This document shows positions 8,915-17,083 of a DNA stretch of 35,047 bases, one piece after another (position 1 is the first letter of the stretch; each line of letters starts with the position of its first letter). This stretch comes from Myxococcales bacterium. Lineage in GTDB: Bacteria; Myxococcota_A; Polyangia; Palsa-1104; JAEUJZ01. A program made the position numbers and the translations under genes. The notes under the pieces were generated by a model that was given only the letters and a program-made list of their open reading frames with translations, was not told the DNA's origin and did no database searches. Location of the stretch: assembly GCA_016794505.1 (NCBI GenBank), contig JAEUJZ010000166.1, positions 1 to 35,047 on the forward strand, read 5' to 3'.

Positions 8915-9688
8915 TCAGGCCCGCTGCAAAAGCGAGCGGAACTGTCGGAAGTGATAGAACGCGCACAGCAAGCTGAGCGCAGACAAGACGTGCCAGGCGG
9001 CGTGGCCTTGCAGGATGTGGTTCTGCGGATCGCAGAGCGTGCGACTGACATCGAGCGCGGAACAGGTGGCGGCCAAGGTCAGAAGTCCCAGCGACGCGAA
9101 GAAGTAGCGCAGCGGCGGTGGCGCCTGTCCGGCGGCCTGTGCGCGGCGGCGGATCCGCACCTCGGTGATGACCAGAGCCAGGGTCAGCAGACCGACGATG
9201 CTCTGGATGGGAAAGCCGGCGCGCACGGCGATGGCTGTGCCCAGCGTCGTCCCCGCAACGCACGTGACGAACCACAGCGGCAGCCGAGCCAGCGACAGCG
9301 CTCCCAGCCGCACGCCGTTTATGCCCAACAGCAGGAAGCAGAACAAGTACATGCCCAAGAAGTCGAGGACCTGCGTCAGATGGACGTTGCTCGCGTGATA
9401 GATGCCGGAACACAGGCCCATGGTCGCCAGCACGGGCGCAAACCAGCGCAGTGGCCCGCGAGGCAGACCGCCGTCTTTGCGCGCCTCGACCGCGACGATC
9501 CACAGCGCAACCAAGACATAGGCCAGGTTCGACCATGTGTTCGCTGGTTCGTTGATCCAGGCGCAGACAAAGTCTTCGCACCAGTTCACGTTGGGCAGGC
9601 CGTACTGCGACAGGCCGTGCCAGGGACAGCCTTCGGGGATGGGATTGGCCGGCAGGCGTGGCGCTGCCAGCAAGATGTGCGGCGACAT
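8915..9688 (-). CDS. Ceramidase-like CREST family membrane hydrolase
   Basis: A protein of 257 residues with about seven hydrophobic segments. It carries the signature of the alkaline ceramidase/CREST superfamily of metal-dependent membrane hydrolases: CEDF...NEPANTWSNLAY (37-57), a Ser and His in CSGIYH (Ser94, His98), Asp109 in VLDF, and a His pair in HAAWH (His229, His233). All metal-site residues are present, so activity is likely. Known members split ceramides or act on related lipids and receptors. Several myxobacteria make sphingolipids, so a role in ceramide turnover is plausible but inferred. No Shine-Dalgarno precedes the ATG; a TACGTT hexamer lies exactly 6 nt upstream, consistent with a leaderless message. 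Substrate is not established. Confidence 0.85.
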   Translation of the reverse strand: MSPHILLAAPRLPANPIPEGCPWHGLSQYGLPNVNWCEDFVCAWINEPANTWSNLAYVLVALWIVAVEARKDGGLPRGPLRWFAPVLATMGLCSGIYHASNVHLTQVLDFLGMYLFCFLLLGINGVRLGALSLARLPLWFVTCVAGTTLGTAIAVRAGFPIQSIVGLLTLALVITEVRIRRRAQAAGQAPPPLRYFFASLGLLTLAATCSALDVSRTLCDPQNHILQGHAAWHVLSALSLLCAFYHFRQFRSLLQRA

Positions 9689-9694
9689 GAGGTC

Positions 9695-9700
9695 AACGTA
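9695..9700 (-). promoter_or_regulatory. Candidate -10 (TACGTT) for a leaderless ceramidase-like mRNA
   Basis: Read on the minus strand, TACGTT ends 6 nt before the ATG at 9688 and no Shine-Dalgarno lies between. Transcription from such a -10 would begin at or next to the start codon. No convincing -35 is visible. Confidence 0.3.
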
Positions 9701-9793
9701 TCACGGCGGGTTCGGCTCTCGCTGATCCGGCGCAGAGCGGCCGTGCGTGCGTGCTATCTTCGTCCGCGATTACTGGGGCAGCGCGGCAGGTGC

Positions 9794-10204
9794 ATGAGTA
9801 CTCGCGAGGTCTATCAACATCCGCTTCTGACCCTGACCATCGAGGCCGACGGTCGACTGGCGCGTGTTCGACGATCGTCCCTGGCCATGACCGGCGAGGA
9901 GTTTGCTCGGGTCGATCCCATGGTGGCTAGCTTGCTGCCGATGTTCCGTCGGCCCAAGATGGCGCTGCTCATGGACTCGCGCGATGCGCCCATGGTCTTT
10001 GACCCCTATCTGGAACGCGTCATGGCCGAGTCATTTCGTCGCCTGTCCCGCGGTTTTGCCGCGGTTGGGGTCTTGCTTTCCAGCAGCCTGGGCAAGCGAC
10101 AGACGCAGCGCATCAGCGAGCGCGATCAGCTGAGCTTCACGATCTTTTCCGACGAAAACGAAGCCATCGAAGCGCTGCTTGCAGCCGTGCCGCGGGGAAC
10201 CTAG
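9794..10204 (+). CDS. Small SpoIIAA/STAS-like protein (tentative)
   Basis: A protein of 136 residues from ATG 9794, with only a weak GGCAGG before it. It has no signal peptide or membrane segment, so is cytoplasmic. The order of predicted elements (beta strand, a helix after MTGEEF, a strand ALLMDSRDAP at about 57-66, a long helix, a strand AAVGVLLS, and a final DENEAIEALL helix) resembles the SpoIIAA/STAS-like single-domain proteins common in myxobacteria. The conserved feature is the strand ending in Asp-Ser-Arg-Asp. I give this fold only moderate weight; ligand and partner are unknown. Its stop codon shares the palindrome CTAG with the stop of the convergent aminotransferase gene. Confidence 0.7.
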   Translation: MSTREVYQHPLLTLTIEADGRLARVRRSSLAMTGEEFARVDPMVASLLPMFRRPKMALLMDSRDAPMVFDPYLERVMAESFRRLSRGFAAVGVLLSSSLGKRQTQRISERDQLSFTIFSDENEAIEALLAAVPRGT

Positions 10205-11328
10205 GCGGCCAGGAATTCAGCGATGCGGCCAAGAGCCTCGCGCATCGGATCGATGGGTGCGACGAAGGTCAGGCGCAGAAAGCCCTCGGCACCGAAGGCC
10301 GCGCCGGGAATGGTGACGACGTTCTTTTCTTCCAAGATGCCCATGGCGCAGCCGTACGAATCGGACGCCCAGCGCGGCGGCAAGCGCAGCAGGGCATAGA
10401 ACGTTCCTTCCGGGCGCAGAAGCGCCAGGCCTAGCTCGGCGGCGGCGTCGCACAGCGCGCTCTGCTGCGCTTGATAGTGGGCGCGATGGGCCGACAGAAG
10501 CTCGGGCTTTTTGAAGATGGCAAGCGCCGCGCGCTGGGCCAGTGTCTCGGCGCACGAGATGGAAAGCTGATGCACTTTGTAGACGGCTGTGAACACCTCG
10601 CTCGGGGCGAGCAGCCAGCCCAAGCGCAGGCCGGTCAGGGCGCAGCTTTTCGACAGGCTGCCGGCCACCAGCGTTCGCGGATAAAAGCGCGCCAAAGACG
10701 GCGGCGGGGTCGGGGTGTAGTACAGGTCGCGGTACACCTCGTCCCACAAGACGAAGATCGGCTGCGGTGCGTGCAAGAGGCCCTCGGCCAGGCGGACAAG
10801 CTCGGCCTCGGGCCAGATGCGTCCCGTCGGGTTGCACGGCGAGGCCAGGGCCAGAAGCCGGGTCTTTGGCGACAGCGCCGACAGCACGCGGTCCGCGCGG
10901 GGCGCAAAGTCCTGCGCCGCATCCAGCATCACTTCGCGCGTCGGCAGGCCTTCCATAAAGCCCATCTTTTGATACGCCGGAAACGTCGGCCCGACGACCA
11001 AAAGCTCATCTCCGGCATCCGCATCGAGCAGGCCTTTGATCGCCAGATACAGCGCCTCGGTCGAACCGATGGTGATCAGCGCCTGATCCGCCGTGTCGAG
11101 CCCTGGATAGTGAAAGTGACCAGAAATGGCGCGGCGTAGCTCGGTAAAGCCGGCATTGGGCGAATACGGGCAGCCGTGCGTGCGCACCCAGGCCAGGGCT
11201 TCTTCAAGAGGCGCCATGTCCGGCAACAGCGTCGGCTGACCCATCCCAAGATCAAGGGCATCCGGTCGCTTGCGATCGTGGATGGCGCGGATCACAGAAG
11301 GCGCGAGGCCGAGGACACGAGCGTTCAT
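10201..11328 (-). CDS. PLP-dependent aminotransferase, class I/II
   Basis: A fold-type I aminotransferase of 375 residues acting in the cytoplasm on an amino acid or related amine. Visible marks are the substrate-loop YSPNAGF (55-61), SPCNPTG (Asn166), the PLP-binding Asp196 and Tyr199 in DEVYRD, the Schiff-base Lys227 in SLSKS, and the phosphate-binding Arg in GLRLGW. Length is typical of the AspC/AlaT-like subgroup. The substrate cannot be told from sequence. It starts 12 bp after the DUF2330 gene on the same strand, and a GGAGGAG within the last codons of that gene lies a little far upstream. The two are probably cotranscribed. Confidence 0.93.
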   Translation of the reverse strand: MNARVLGLAPSVIRAIHDRKRPDALDLGMGQPTLLPDMAPLEEALAWVRTHGCPYSPNAGFTELRRAISGHFHYPGLDTADQALITIGSTEALYLAIKGLLDADAGDELLVVGPTFPAYQKMGFMEGLPTREVMLDAAQDFAPRADRVLSALSPKTRLLALASPCNPTGRIWPEAELVRLAEGLLHAPQPIFVLWDEVYRDLYYTPTPPPSLARFYPRTLVAGSLSKSCALTGLRLGWLLAPSEVFTAVYKVHQLSISCAETLAQRAALAIFKKPELLSAHRAHYQAQQSALCDAAAELGLALLRPEGTFYALLRLPPRWASDSYGCAMGILEEKNVVTIPGAAFGAEGFLRLTFVAPIDPMREALGRIAEFLAA

Positions 11329-11340
11329 GCCGGCAAAATA

Positions 11341-12873
11341 TCACTCCTCCGCCGCTTGGCTCTCGGGTTTCTCGTTGGGGCGCAGGGCGCGCTTTTTGCC
11401 TTTCAGGCCAAGCTCGGGCACGGGCGTTTGCACGACAGAAGCCAGGCTCATTTTGCCGCGCGGGGCATTGGCCAGGTCCTGCGCTGCCTGTGGTTTTCCG
11501 TCGCTCGATCCCTTGCGCAGGGCGGCCATGTCGCCGCGCGGCGGGCCACCCCAGCGGCCATAGCGCGGGTTTTCGCAGGCGACCGGACCTTCCCAGTAGT
11601 GACGGATAATGTAGCGACCCTGGAAGTTGTTTTCCTCGCCCCCGGACTGGATCTGCGCACCGTGATCGCCGAGGCCGCCGCCCCAGTTGGCGCGTCCGCC
11701 CACGACGGGCTTGGCCTCGCGAAAAATCAGGTCGGCGCTGAGCGTGCTTTTGTCATAGCGCGTGTGCAGCCGCGTCAGCACATACGGCACCGGGTCGCCG
11801 TAATAGCCGCCTTCGTCGTCGCCGCTCATGCTCTGCATGCGGCTCTGCATGGAATCGTCGCCGAACATGTACACGTCGAGCGGGTTCAACGGCGGCAGCG
11901 GACACGGATCGCAGCTTGAGGCCTGCCAGCTGTACTCGGTGACCACGGCCTTGTTGTGGTGGCGGCGCAGGGTCTCATCGAACAGCTCGGCATAGAAGCT
12001 GCCGAAGCCCTTGCGTACCTCGTCGGCGACTTCGATGTTGGTGGGGATAAAGACGTTGGGATAATTGGCAACCTCGAAGCGCTTTTCGGGATGCAGGATG
12101 TAAATCAAAAGATCCTGCTTGCCGTTGGCGTTGAGCAGCCCCAAGCGCACCGGCAGGCGAAGCTCTTGCGAGTCAAAGCCGAAGCGCAGCGGCGACAGCA
12201 CGACGAAGCCATGGCTGTCGCGCTGCACTTTCTTGATGTCGACTTTGGCGACGAAGAACTTCATCTGCTCGCGCACGTACGGCGCCAGAGCGGCATCGGC
12301 TCCGGCTGGGATCTTGTATCGATTCTCGCGCAGCCAGGCGTCGAGTCCCGTCGAGTCTCTGGCCGACAAGATCACAACCTGGTACTCGCCGACCTCGAAC
12401 TTGGCTTCGATCTTGACGCCGTGCTTCTTCTCGGACCTGTCCTCTTCGTCTCCACTCTCCATCGCGGCGCTGCGCTTCGCCCCGCTCTTGCTCTTCATGG
12501 GCCTGGGTATGTAACAGGGATCCTGTTCCCAATACTCGACGAGCCGCGGGGCCGACAGAGCATCGATGCGGGAAAAGACATGGGGCGGCAGCGTCTTGAC
12601 CTGTTCTTTCTTCAGCACCACCGGCACCGGCACCACCATCGCGAAGTCCTCGGGCGGGCCTTGGTAGTTGTTCGACATCGACATCTCGGTGTGATTGCCC
12701 TTGCGCAAGAGCACCACCTGCGAGGCGTTGTTGTACAGCTTGGCGTCGGCGCCCGAGACGAAGAAGCCGCAGAAAGCAGGGGCCAGGCGAGGCGCAAGCA
12801 GCGTCAATACCAGCGAGACCCACAGCACACCACGAGCCCACGGGGTGAAGCGCGAACGGGACCACACGGACAT
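11341..12873 (-). CDS. DUF2330 secreted protein
   Basis: A protein of 510 residues with a signal peptide ending near Ala33 (LAPAFC). Straight after it comes the DUF2330 signature: CGFFVSGADAKLYNNASQV, then LRKGNHTEMSMSNNY and FAMVVPVPVVL. The C-terminal part keeps the aromatic FQGRYIIRHYW followed by a Cys-containing GPVACENPRYG. A charged Lys/Ser/Glu insertion sits near 125-155. The family is widespread in myxobacteria and planctomycetes, usually exported, with no proven function. The start is supported by GGAGG 5 nt upstream of the ATG. It diverges from the thiolase gene across 80 bp and probably leads an operon with the aminotransferase. Confidence 0.92.
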   Translation of the reverse strand: MSVWSRSRFTPWARGVLWVSLVLTLLAPRLAPAFCGFFVSGADAKLYNNASQVVLLRKGNHTEMSMSNNYQGPPEDFAMVVPVPVVLKKEQVKTLPPHVFSRIDALSAPRLVEYWEQDPCYIPRPMKSKSGAKRSAAMESGDEEDRSEKKHGVKIEAKFEVGEYQVVILSARDSTGLDAWLRENRYKIPAGADAALAPYVREQMKFFVAKVDIKKVQRDSHGFVVLSPLRFGFDSQELRLPVRLGLLNANGKQDLLIYILHPEKRFEVANYPNVFIPTNIEVADEVRKGFGSFYAELFDETLRRHHNKAVVTEYSWQASSCDPCPLPPLNPLDVYMFGDDSMQSRMQSMSGDDEGGYYGDPVPYVLTRLHTRYDKSTLSADLIFREAKPVVGGRANWGGGLGDHGAQIQSGGEENNFQGRYIIRHYWEGPVACENPRYGRWGGPPRGDMAALRKGSSDGKPQAAQDLANAPRGKMSLASVVQTPVPELGLKGKKRALRPNEKPESQAAEE

Positions 12874-12941
12874 GGAAGCCTCCGAGACTGCGAGGCGTCG
12901 ATCATATCGCAGAGCCGATTCCGATGGGCCGTCGCTTCAGA

Positions 12942-12947
12942 TACAGT
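12942..12947 (+). promoter_or_regulatory. Candidate -10 (TACAGT) for a leaderless thiolase mRNA
   Basis: TACAGT ends 6 nt before the ATG at 12954 and no Shine-Dalgarno lies between. A poor -35-like TTCCGA lies 17 nt further upstream (12919-12924). The octamer TACAGTGC resembles TATAGTGC ahead of the START-domain gene. Confidence 0.35.
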
Positions 12948-12953
12948 GCCGCC

Positions 12954-14201
12954 ATGGCGACTGTTGCGAATCGAGACGCGTATGTGCTTTCGGCGGTGCG
13001 CAGCCCCATTGGGCGCTATCGCGGGGGCCTAAAAGACGTGCGACCAGACGACTTGCTGGGTCAGGTCCTGGCGGCGCTGGTGCAAAAGACTCAGATTGAC
13101 CCCAGCCAGATCGACGACGTGATCGCGGGCTGCGCGAACCAAGCGGGGGAAGACAACCGCAACGTCGCGCGCATGGCGCTCTTGCTCGCCGGGCTGCCGC
13201 AGTCGCTGCCGGGTGTGACGGTGAACCGCCTGTGTGGCTCGGGATTGGAAGCGGTGCTGCAGGCGGCGCGGGCGATTCGCGCGGGCGAAGGCGACCTGTT
13301 TATCGCAGGCGGTGTCGAGTCGATGACGCGGGCCCCGCTGGTCTTGGGCAAGCCCGACACGGCCTTTGTCGGCGGCAATCAGACGATGTTTGATACCTCG
13401 CTGGGCTGGCGCTTTCCCAACCCGCGCATGGCGCAGAAGTTCCCGCTGGAAGCCATGGGCGAGACGGCTGAAAACCTCGTCGAAAAATACGGCATCAGCC
13501 GCAGCGAGCAGGATCAGTTCGCGCTGCGCAGCCACCAGCGCGCCGTGGCGGCCCAAGAAAAGGGACTGTTCGCCGCCGAGATCGTCCCGATTCAGGTGCC
13601 GGCCCAAGGCAAAGATCGACCGGCGCAGACGGTCCGCGTCGATGAAGGACCGCGCGGCGATAGCTCGCTGGAAAAGCTCGGCACGCTGGGCGCGGCATTT
13701 CGCAGCGGGGGCAGCGTCACCGCCGGCAATTCCTCGACGCTGAACGACGGAGCAGCGGCGCTATTGGTCGGCACGGCAGAGCAGGCGGCGCGCTTTGGCC
13801 TTCGGCCCGTGGCGCGCATCGTGGGGGGCGCGGCGGCGGGCGTCGACCCTCGCTACATGGGCATTGGCCCAGTGCCGGCGCTGCGCACGCTTCTGACGCG
13901 AACCGGCGTCGCGCTTTCAGACATCGACCGCTTCGAGCTGAATGAGGCCTTTTCCGCGCAAGTCCTCGCCGTGCTGCGTGAGCTTCCTGAGCTTCCCGAG
14001 TCGCGGTGGCAGGACCGCCTGAATGTCTGCGGCGGGGCGATTGCGCTGGGACATCCCTTGGGCTGCTCGGGGGCGCGCATCGCAACGACCCTGGTGCATG
14101 AGCTAGAGCGGGCCGGCGGGCGCTATGGCGTCGCAGCCATGTGCATCGGCGTCGGGCAGGGCATTGCCGCGCTGTTCGAACGGGTCGAACGGGTCGTCTG
14201 A
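12954..14201 (+). CDS. Acetyl-CoA acetyltransferase / 3-ketoacyl-CoA thiolase
   Basis: Thiolase of 415 residues. It either condenses acetyl-CoA units or cleaves 3-ketoacyl-CoA in fatty-acid and related degradation. The full catalytic set is visible: nucleophile Cys94 in NRLCGSG, NEAF (330-333), His367 in ALGHPLG, and Cys397 in MCIGVGQG. I chose ATG 12954 because the conserved start (DAYVLSAVRSPIG) follows it closely; an in-frame ATG at 12924 adds ten unconserved residues. There is no Shine-Dalgarno, but a TACAGT hexamer lies 6 nt upstream. Sequence alone does not separate the AtoB, PcaF and FadA types, so no symbol is given. It is divergent from DUF2330 and stands alone metabolically here. 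Confidence 0.95.
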   Translation: MATVANRDAYVLSAVRSPIGRYRGGLKDVRPDDLLGQVLAALVQKTQIDPSQIDDVIAGCANQAGEDNRNVARMALLLAGLPQSLPGVTVNRLCGSGLEAVLQAARAIRAGEGDLFIAGGVESMTRAPLVLGKPDTAFVGGNQTMFDTSLGWRFPNPRMAQKFPLEAMGETAENLVEKYGISRSEQDQFALRSHQRAVAAQEKGLFAAEIVPIQVPAQGKDRPAQTVRVDEGPRGDSSLEKLGTLGAAFRSGGSVTAGNSSTLNDGAAALLVGTAEQAARFGLRPVARIVGGAAAGVDPRYMGIGPVPALRTLLTRTGVALSDIDRFELNEAFSAQVLAVLRELPELPESRWQDRLNVCGGAIALGHPLGCSGARIATTLVHELERAGGRYGVAAMCIGVGQGIAALFERVERVV

Positions 14202-14282
14202 GCCCTCTTGCAGGTCGTGCTGCGCAGGCTGCGAACAAGGGTGCAGAATCTTGGTCATAAACGGCGCTCCGTCCTCGTATTC

Positions 14283-14298
14283 GCAGGTATGCACCTGC
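14283..14298 (+). terminator. Weak hairpin downstream of the thiolase gene
   Basis: GCAGGT and ACCTGC form a perfect 6-bp stem with an ATGC loop, followed 5 nt later by TTTT (14304-14307). It lies in the 227-bp gap between the thiolase and PEGA genes. The stem is short, so this is only a possible terminator. Confidence 0.3.
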
Positions 14299-14428
14299 AT
14301 CTGTTTTGCCGAAAGTCCGCGGAGCCTCGCGTGATAACATGACTTCTTGTACTTCCGCGCTGGACGGTGTCGCCGCCGAATTTGCTATGTGGGCGACGGT
14401 GACCGTCGAGCTGACCGACAGGAAAACC

Positions 14429-15574
14429 ATGCAGATGCCATCCCGCTACCTTTCGTCTGTTCTGCCGCGTGCCTGCGTTCGTCTTGTTCTGGCAGGCCTG
14501 GTTTTTTCGGCGGTCTTTGGGGTTCGCCCCGGACCGGCCGTGGCCGCCGAGCGCAAGATGGCCTGTGTTCTCGATGCCAAGACCAACGGCAGCGTCACCC
14601 CCGAAGAGCTCTTGGTCTTAGAGAACGCCGTCAACAACGCCCTCAAAGAGCAGCAGTTCGATCTGGCGTCCAAGGGCGAGCGCGACACCATCATCCAGGG
14701 CGAAGGCATCCAAGGCTGCTTCAAGGAAGAGTGCCAAGAGCGCATCGGTCGTCTCTTGGGGGCGCACGCCGTGATGGTCTACAGCCTCAAGGTGTGGCGC
14801 AGCACGTCCGGCGCAGCCTGGACCTTGGGCGCGACGTATTACAACGTCGAAGTCGGCGCGATCGGCGCCAAAGCGACCTCTGAGTGTCCAAGCTGCACCG
14901 TCGCGCAGGCCGCCACGGCTCTGTCCGATCTGGTCAAGAAGGCCATCTTTGACGATGCCGCCAAGCCGCGCGGGCAAGTGGTCATCACCAGCGATCCCAC
15001 CAATGCCTCGGTGTTTATCGACGGTGTTGAATTGGGCGTGACCCCGTACAAGCGCACGGTCTTCGCCGGCAAGCACGAGCTGACGCTGCGTCGCACCGGC
15101 CACCGCTCAAAGAACCAGTCCCTGAACGTCACCGAGGGGCAGCTAACCAACCTCAGCATCAAGCTGGACGTCGGCCAGGACCCGGTGCAGGTCAAGTACG
15201 TCGCCGAGCACCGCCCGCGCCCGAAGTGGCGCATAGCCCTTGGCGGAGCGCTGATTGGCGTCGGGGCACTGGGCATGCTCTATGGCATTACCGGCTTGGC
15301 ATTAAACGGGCAGTGCGTCGACTCGGTGCCGATGGGCACAGCCTGCCTGCAGAAGTACACGTCGCTGCCCATGGGGGCGGCGCTTACCGGGGTTGGCGTG
15401 GCGGCGGCGGCGGTTGGCGCGGTGCTCATCGCTCTTCCGGGGCCGCGCAACACGCTGCCCAGCACGGGCGCCGGGGCGGGCGGAGCAGCCCCCGCAAGCA
15501 GCGCGCCACAGGCCAGCTTGCTGTTCGGCGGCGTCGGCAGCGGTGTCGGGCTGCACGTCCAAGGTTCGTACTAG
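14429..15574 (+). CDS. PEGA-domain membrane protein
   Basis: A protein of 381 residues. ATG 14429 has AGGA 6 nt upstream (ATG 14435 is possible). A signal peptide ends near Ala40 (GPAVAAE). Residues 42-170 form a domain of the type often found N-terminal to PEGA in myxobacterial proteins, with two close cysteines in CFKEEC (97, 102) and a helical GRLLGAHAVMVY. The PEGA domain covers about 181-247 (GQVVITSDP..ASVFIDGVELGVTP). Two hydrophobic helices follow (about 268-291 and 316-336), then a Gly/Ala/Ser-rich tail. PEGA domains bind surface layers or act as beta-sandwich spacers. It leads a same-strand group with two Cys-rich/beta-helix lipoproteins 57 bp downstream. Function unknown. Confidence 0.85.
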   Translation: MQMPSRYLSSVLPRACVRLVLAGLVFSAVFGVRPGPAVAAERKMACVLDAKTNGSVTPEELLVLENAVNNALKEQQFDLASKGERDTIIQGEGIQGCFKEECQERIGRLLGAHAVMVYSLKVWRSTSGAAWTLGATYYNVEVGAIGAKATSECPSCTVAQAATALSDLVKKAIFDDAAKPRGQVVITSDPTNASVFIDGVELGVTPYKRTVFAGKHELTLRRTGHRSKNQSLNVTEGQLTNLSIKLDVGQDPVQVKYVAEHRPRPKWRIALGGALIGVGALGMLYGITGLALNGQCVDSVPMGTACLQKYTSLPMGAALTGVGVAAAAVGAVLIALPGPRNTLPSTGAGAGGAAPASSAPQASLLFGGVGSGVGLHVQGSY

Positions 15575-15631
15575 GTAAAGGCATAGGCCTCTTCTTCTTT
15601 CTTTCCTACTCGCTTCGGTGAGGTTGTAGTC

Positions 15632-17032
15632 ATGAGCAGGACTCGCGCATCCCTTCTTCTTGCGGCCTTTGCCGTGTTCGGCTGCCAGGCGTTGTTTCCA
15701 TACGGCGACAACCCGGAAAACTGTGTCCTGAATCCCGGCATCTGCGACACGGCCAATGGGGTGATCTGCAACGCGATGACCCAGCTTTGTCAGAAAGCCG
15801 GGGACTGCTCGGCGAGTGCGCAGTGCGACTCGGAAGCGGCCGCGTTCTGTGAGCTAGGCCAGTGCGTGCCGTGCTCGCTGGACACGCAGTGCATCACGTG
15901 GTCCAAGGACCGCAGGGTGTCGCCCGCGCGCAACTTCTGCTATGTCCCGACGGGCGCCAGCGGTGGCACATGTGGCGAGTGCAAGTCGAACGAGAACTGC
16001 GGCAGCAGTGTGGGCGGTCCGTTCTGCGATCTGACGACGCTCAAGTGCCGCGGCTGCCTGTTCCACAGCGAGTGTGACTCGATGCCAAAAGCCGGGGATG
16101 GCGTCTGCAAGCGACCGGGCGATCCGTCGACGATCGCAGGCGCGACGGGGCAGTGCGTGCCGGCGGGAACGATCGCGTACCTGGGGAACATGCCGGCCGG
16201 CTGCGAGGCAAGCGGAGCGAACCCCAGCAGCGTAAGCAAGCCGTACTGCACCCTGGCCGCGGCGATTGCCTCTATGACGACCTTGGGCAAGTCGGTGATC
16301 AAGGTGCTGCCCAGCGCGACGCCGTACCCGGCGATCAGCCTGGCCAATGAGACCGTGACGCTGGTGGGCCCTGGTCGCGATGCCAGTCCGGGGGCGACGT
16401 TCCCGTCTGTGGTGCTAACCGGCAGCGGCACGCTGACGCTGTCGGATGTCGTGGTGTCCGCTTCGGTGGGGCCCGCGGCGATTCACTGTACGGGCACCGG
16501 CCAGCTCAATGTGATTGCCAGCAATGTCGTCAATCCGGGTGGAAATGGCATCGTGAGCACAACCTGCGCCTCGGTTACCATTGAGCGCACGCGGGTCAAC
16601 TCACCGGGGAGCTATGCCATTGAGGTCAACGGGCCGTATCGCATCGTCAACAGCCTGGTTGTCGAGAGTGGAGGCAACGGAATGCATCCGGTGTTCTTCA
16701 AGTCGAACGCTGTCGGCGTGTTCAACTACAACACCGTTGCGCGAAGCTCGGGCAGCGTGATTTGTGCCCAGCCCGTAACGATCAGCAACTCGACCTTTGT
16801 GCAAAACAGGATGCCCCCCGAGAGCTGCAACATAAACACCTCGGTCGTCGATGCCACCGGGATGCTTCTCGGCACCGGCAGTGAGCCAAAGCTGCAGAAC
16901 AATCCGCTCGCGGCCATGCTGTGCATCGACCGCGGCGAACAGCCCCCGGCGAATGAAGTTCAGACCGATTACTTCGGCGCCCTGCGTCCCAAAGGCAGCG
17001 GGTGGGACAAGGGCTATCACGAGCTGAAATAG
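15632..17032 (+). CDS. Cys-rich / beta-helix lipoprotein (copy 1)
   Basis: A protein of 466 residues with a lipoprotein signal ending AVFGC (Cys18); a GGTGAGG lies 8 nt before the ATG. The N-terminal third (about 30-185) carries Cys modules of the pattern C-x2-C...D-x-x-C...C, for example VPCSLDTQC, CGECKSNENC and CRGCLFHSEC. The rest (about 195-440) is rich in short strands (SVVLTGSGTLTLSDVVV, VTIERTRV, YRIVNSLVV, FNYNTVARS), as in right-handed parallel beta-helices (pectate-lyase-like fold). No catalytic residues are recognised. The protein is probably surface-exposed and may bind or act on polysaccharide. The next gene is a paralogue with the same layout, starting 51 bp downstream. Confidence 0.85.
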   Translation: MSRTRASLLLAAFAVFGCQALFPYGDNPENCVLNPGICDTANGVICNAMTQLCQKAGDCSASAQCDSEAAAFCELGQCVPCSLDTQCITWSKDRRVSPARNFCYVPTGASGGTCGECKSNENCGSSVGGPFCDLTTLKCRGCLFHSECDSMPKAGDGVCKRPGDPSTIAGATGQCVPAGTIAYLGNMPAGCEASGANPSSVSKPYCTLAAAIASMTTLGKSVIKVLPSATPYPAISLANETVTLVGPGRDASPGATFPSVVLTGSGTLTLSDVVVSASVGPAAIHCTGTGQLNVIASNVVNPGGNGIVSTTCASVTIERTRVNSPGSYAIEVNGPYRIVNSLVVESGGNGMHPVFFKSNAVGVFNYNTVARSSGSVICAQPVTISNSTFVQNRMPPESCNINTSVVDATGMLLGTGSEPKLQNNPLAAMLCIDRGEQPPANEVQTDYFGALRPKGSGWDKGYHELK

Positions 17033-17083
17033 CGCGTGGACACGGCTCCGCACTTCATCCTTTACGTACCGAAGGAGCTGCTT

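Noticed and set aside
14103..14300. Minus-strand 65-residue ORF beginning MQVHTCEYEDG
   Set aside because: The first half looks protein-like, but it has no Shine-Dalgarno and its second half is antisense to the thiolase end.
15588..15607. 20-nt pure pyrimidine tract between the PEGA and first beta-helix genes
   Set aside because: No stem precedes it, so it is not a recognisable terminator; likely chance in a short gap.
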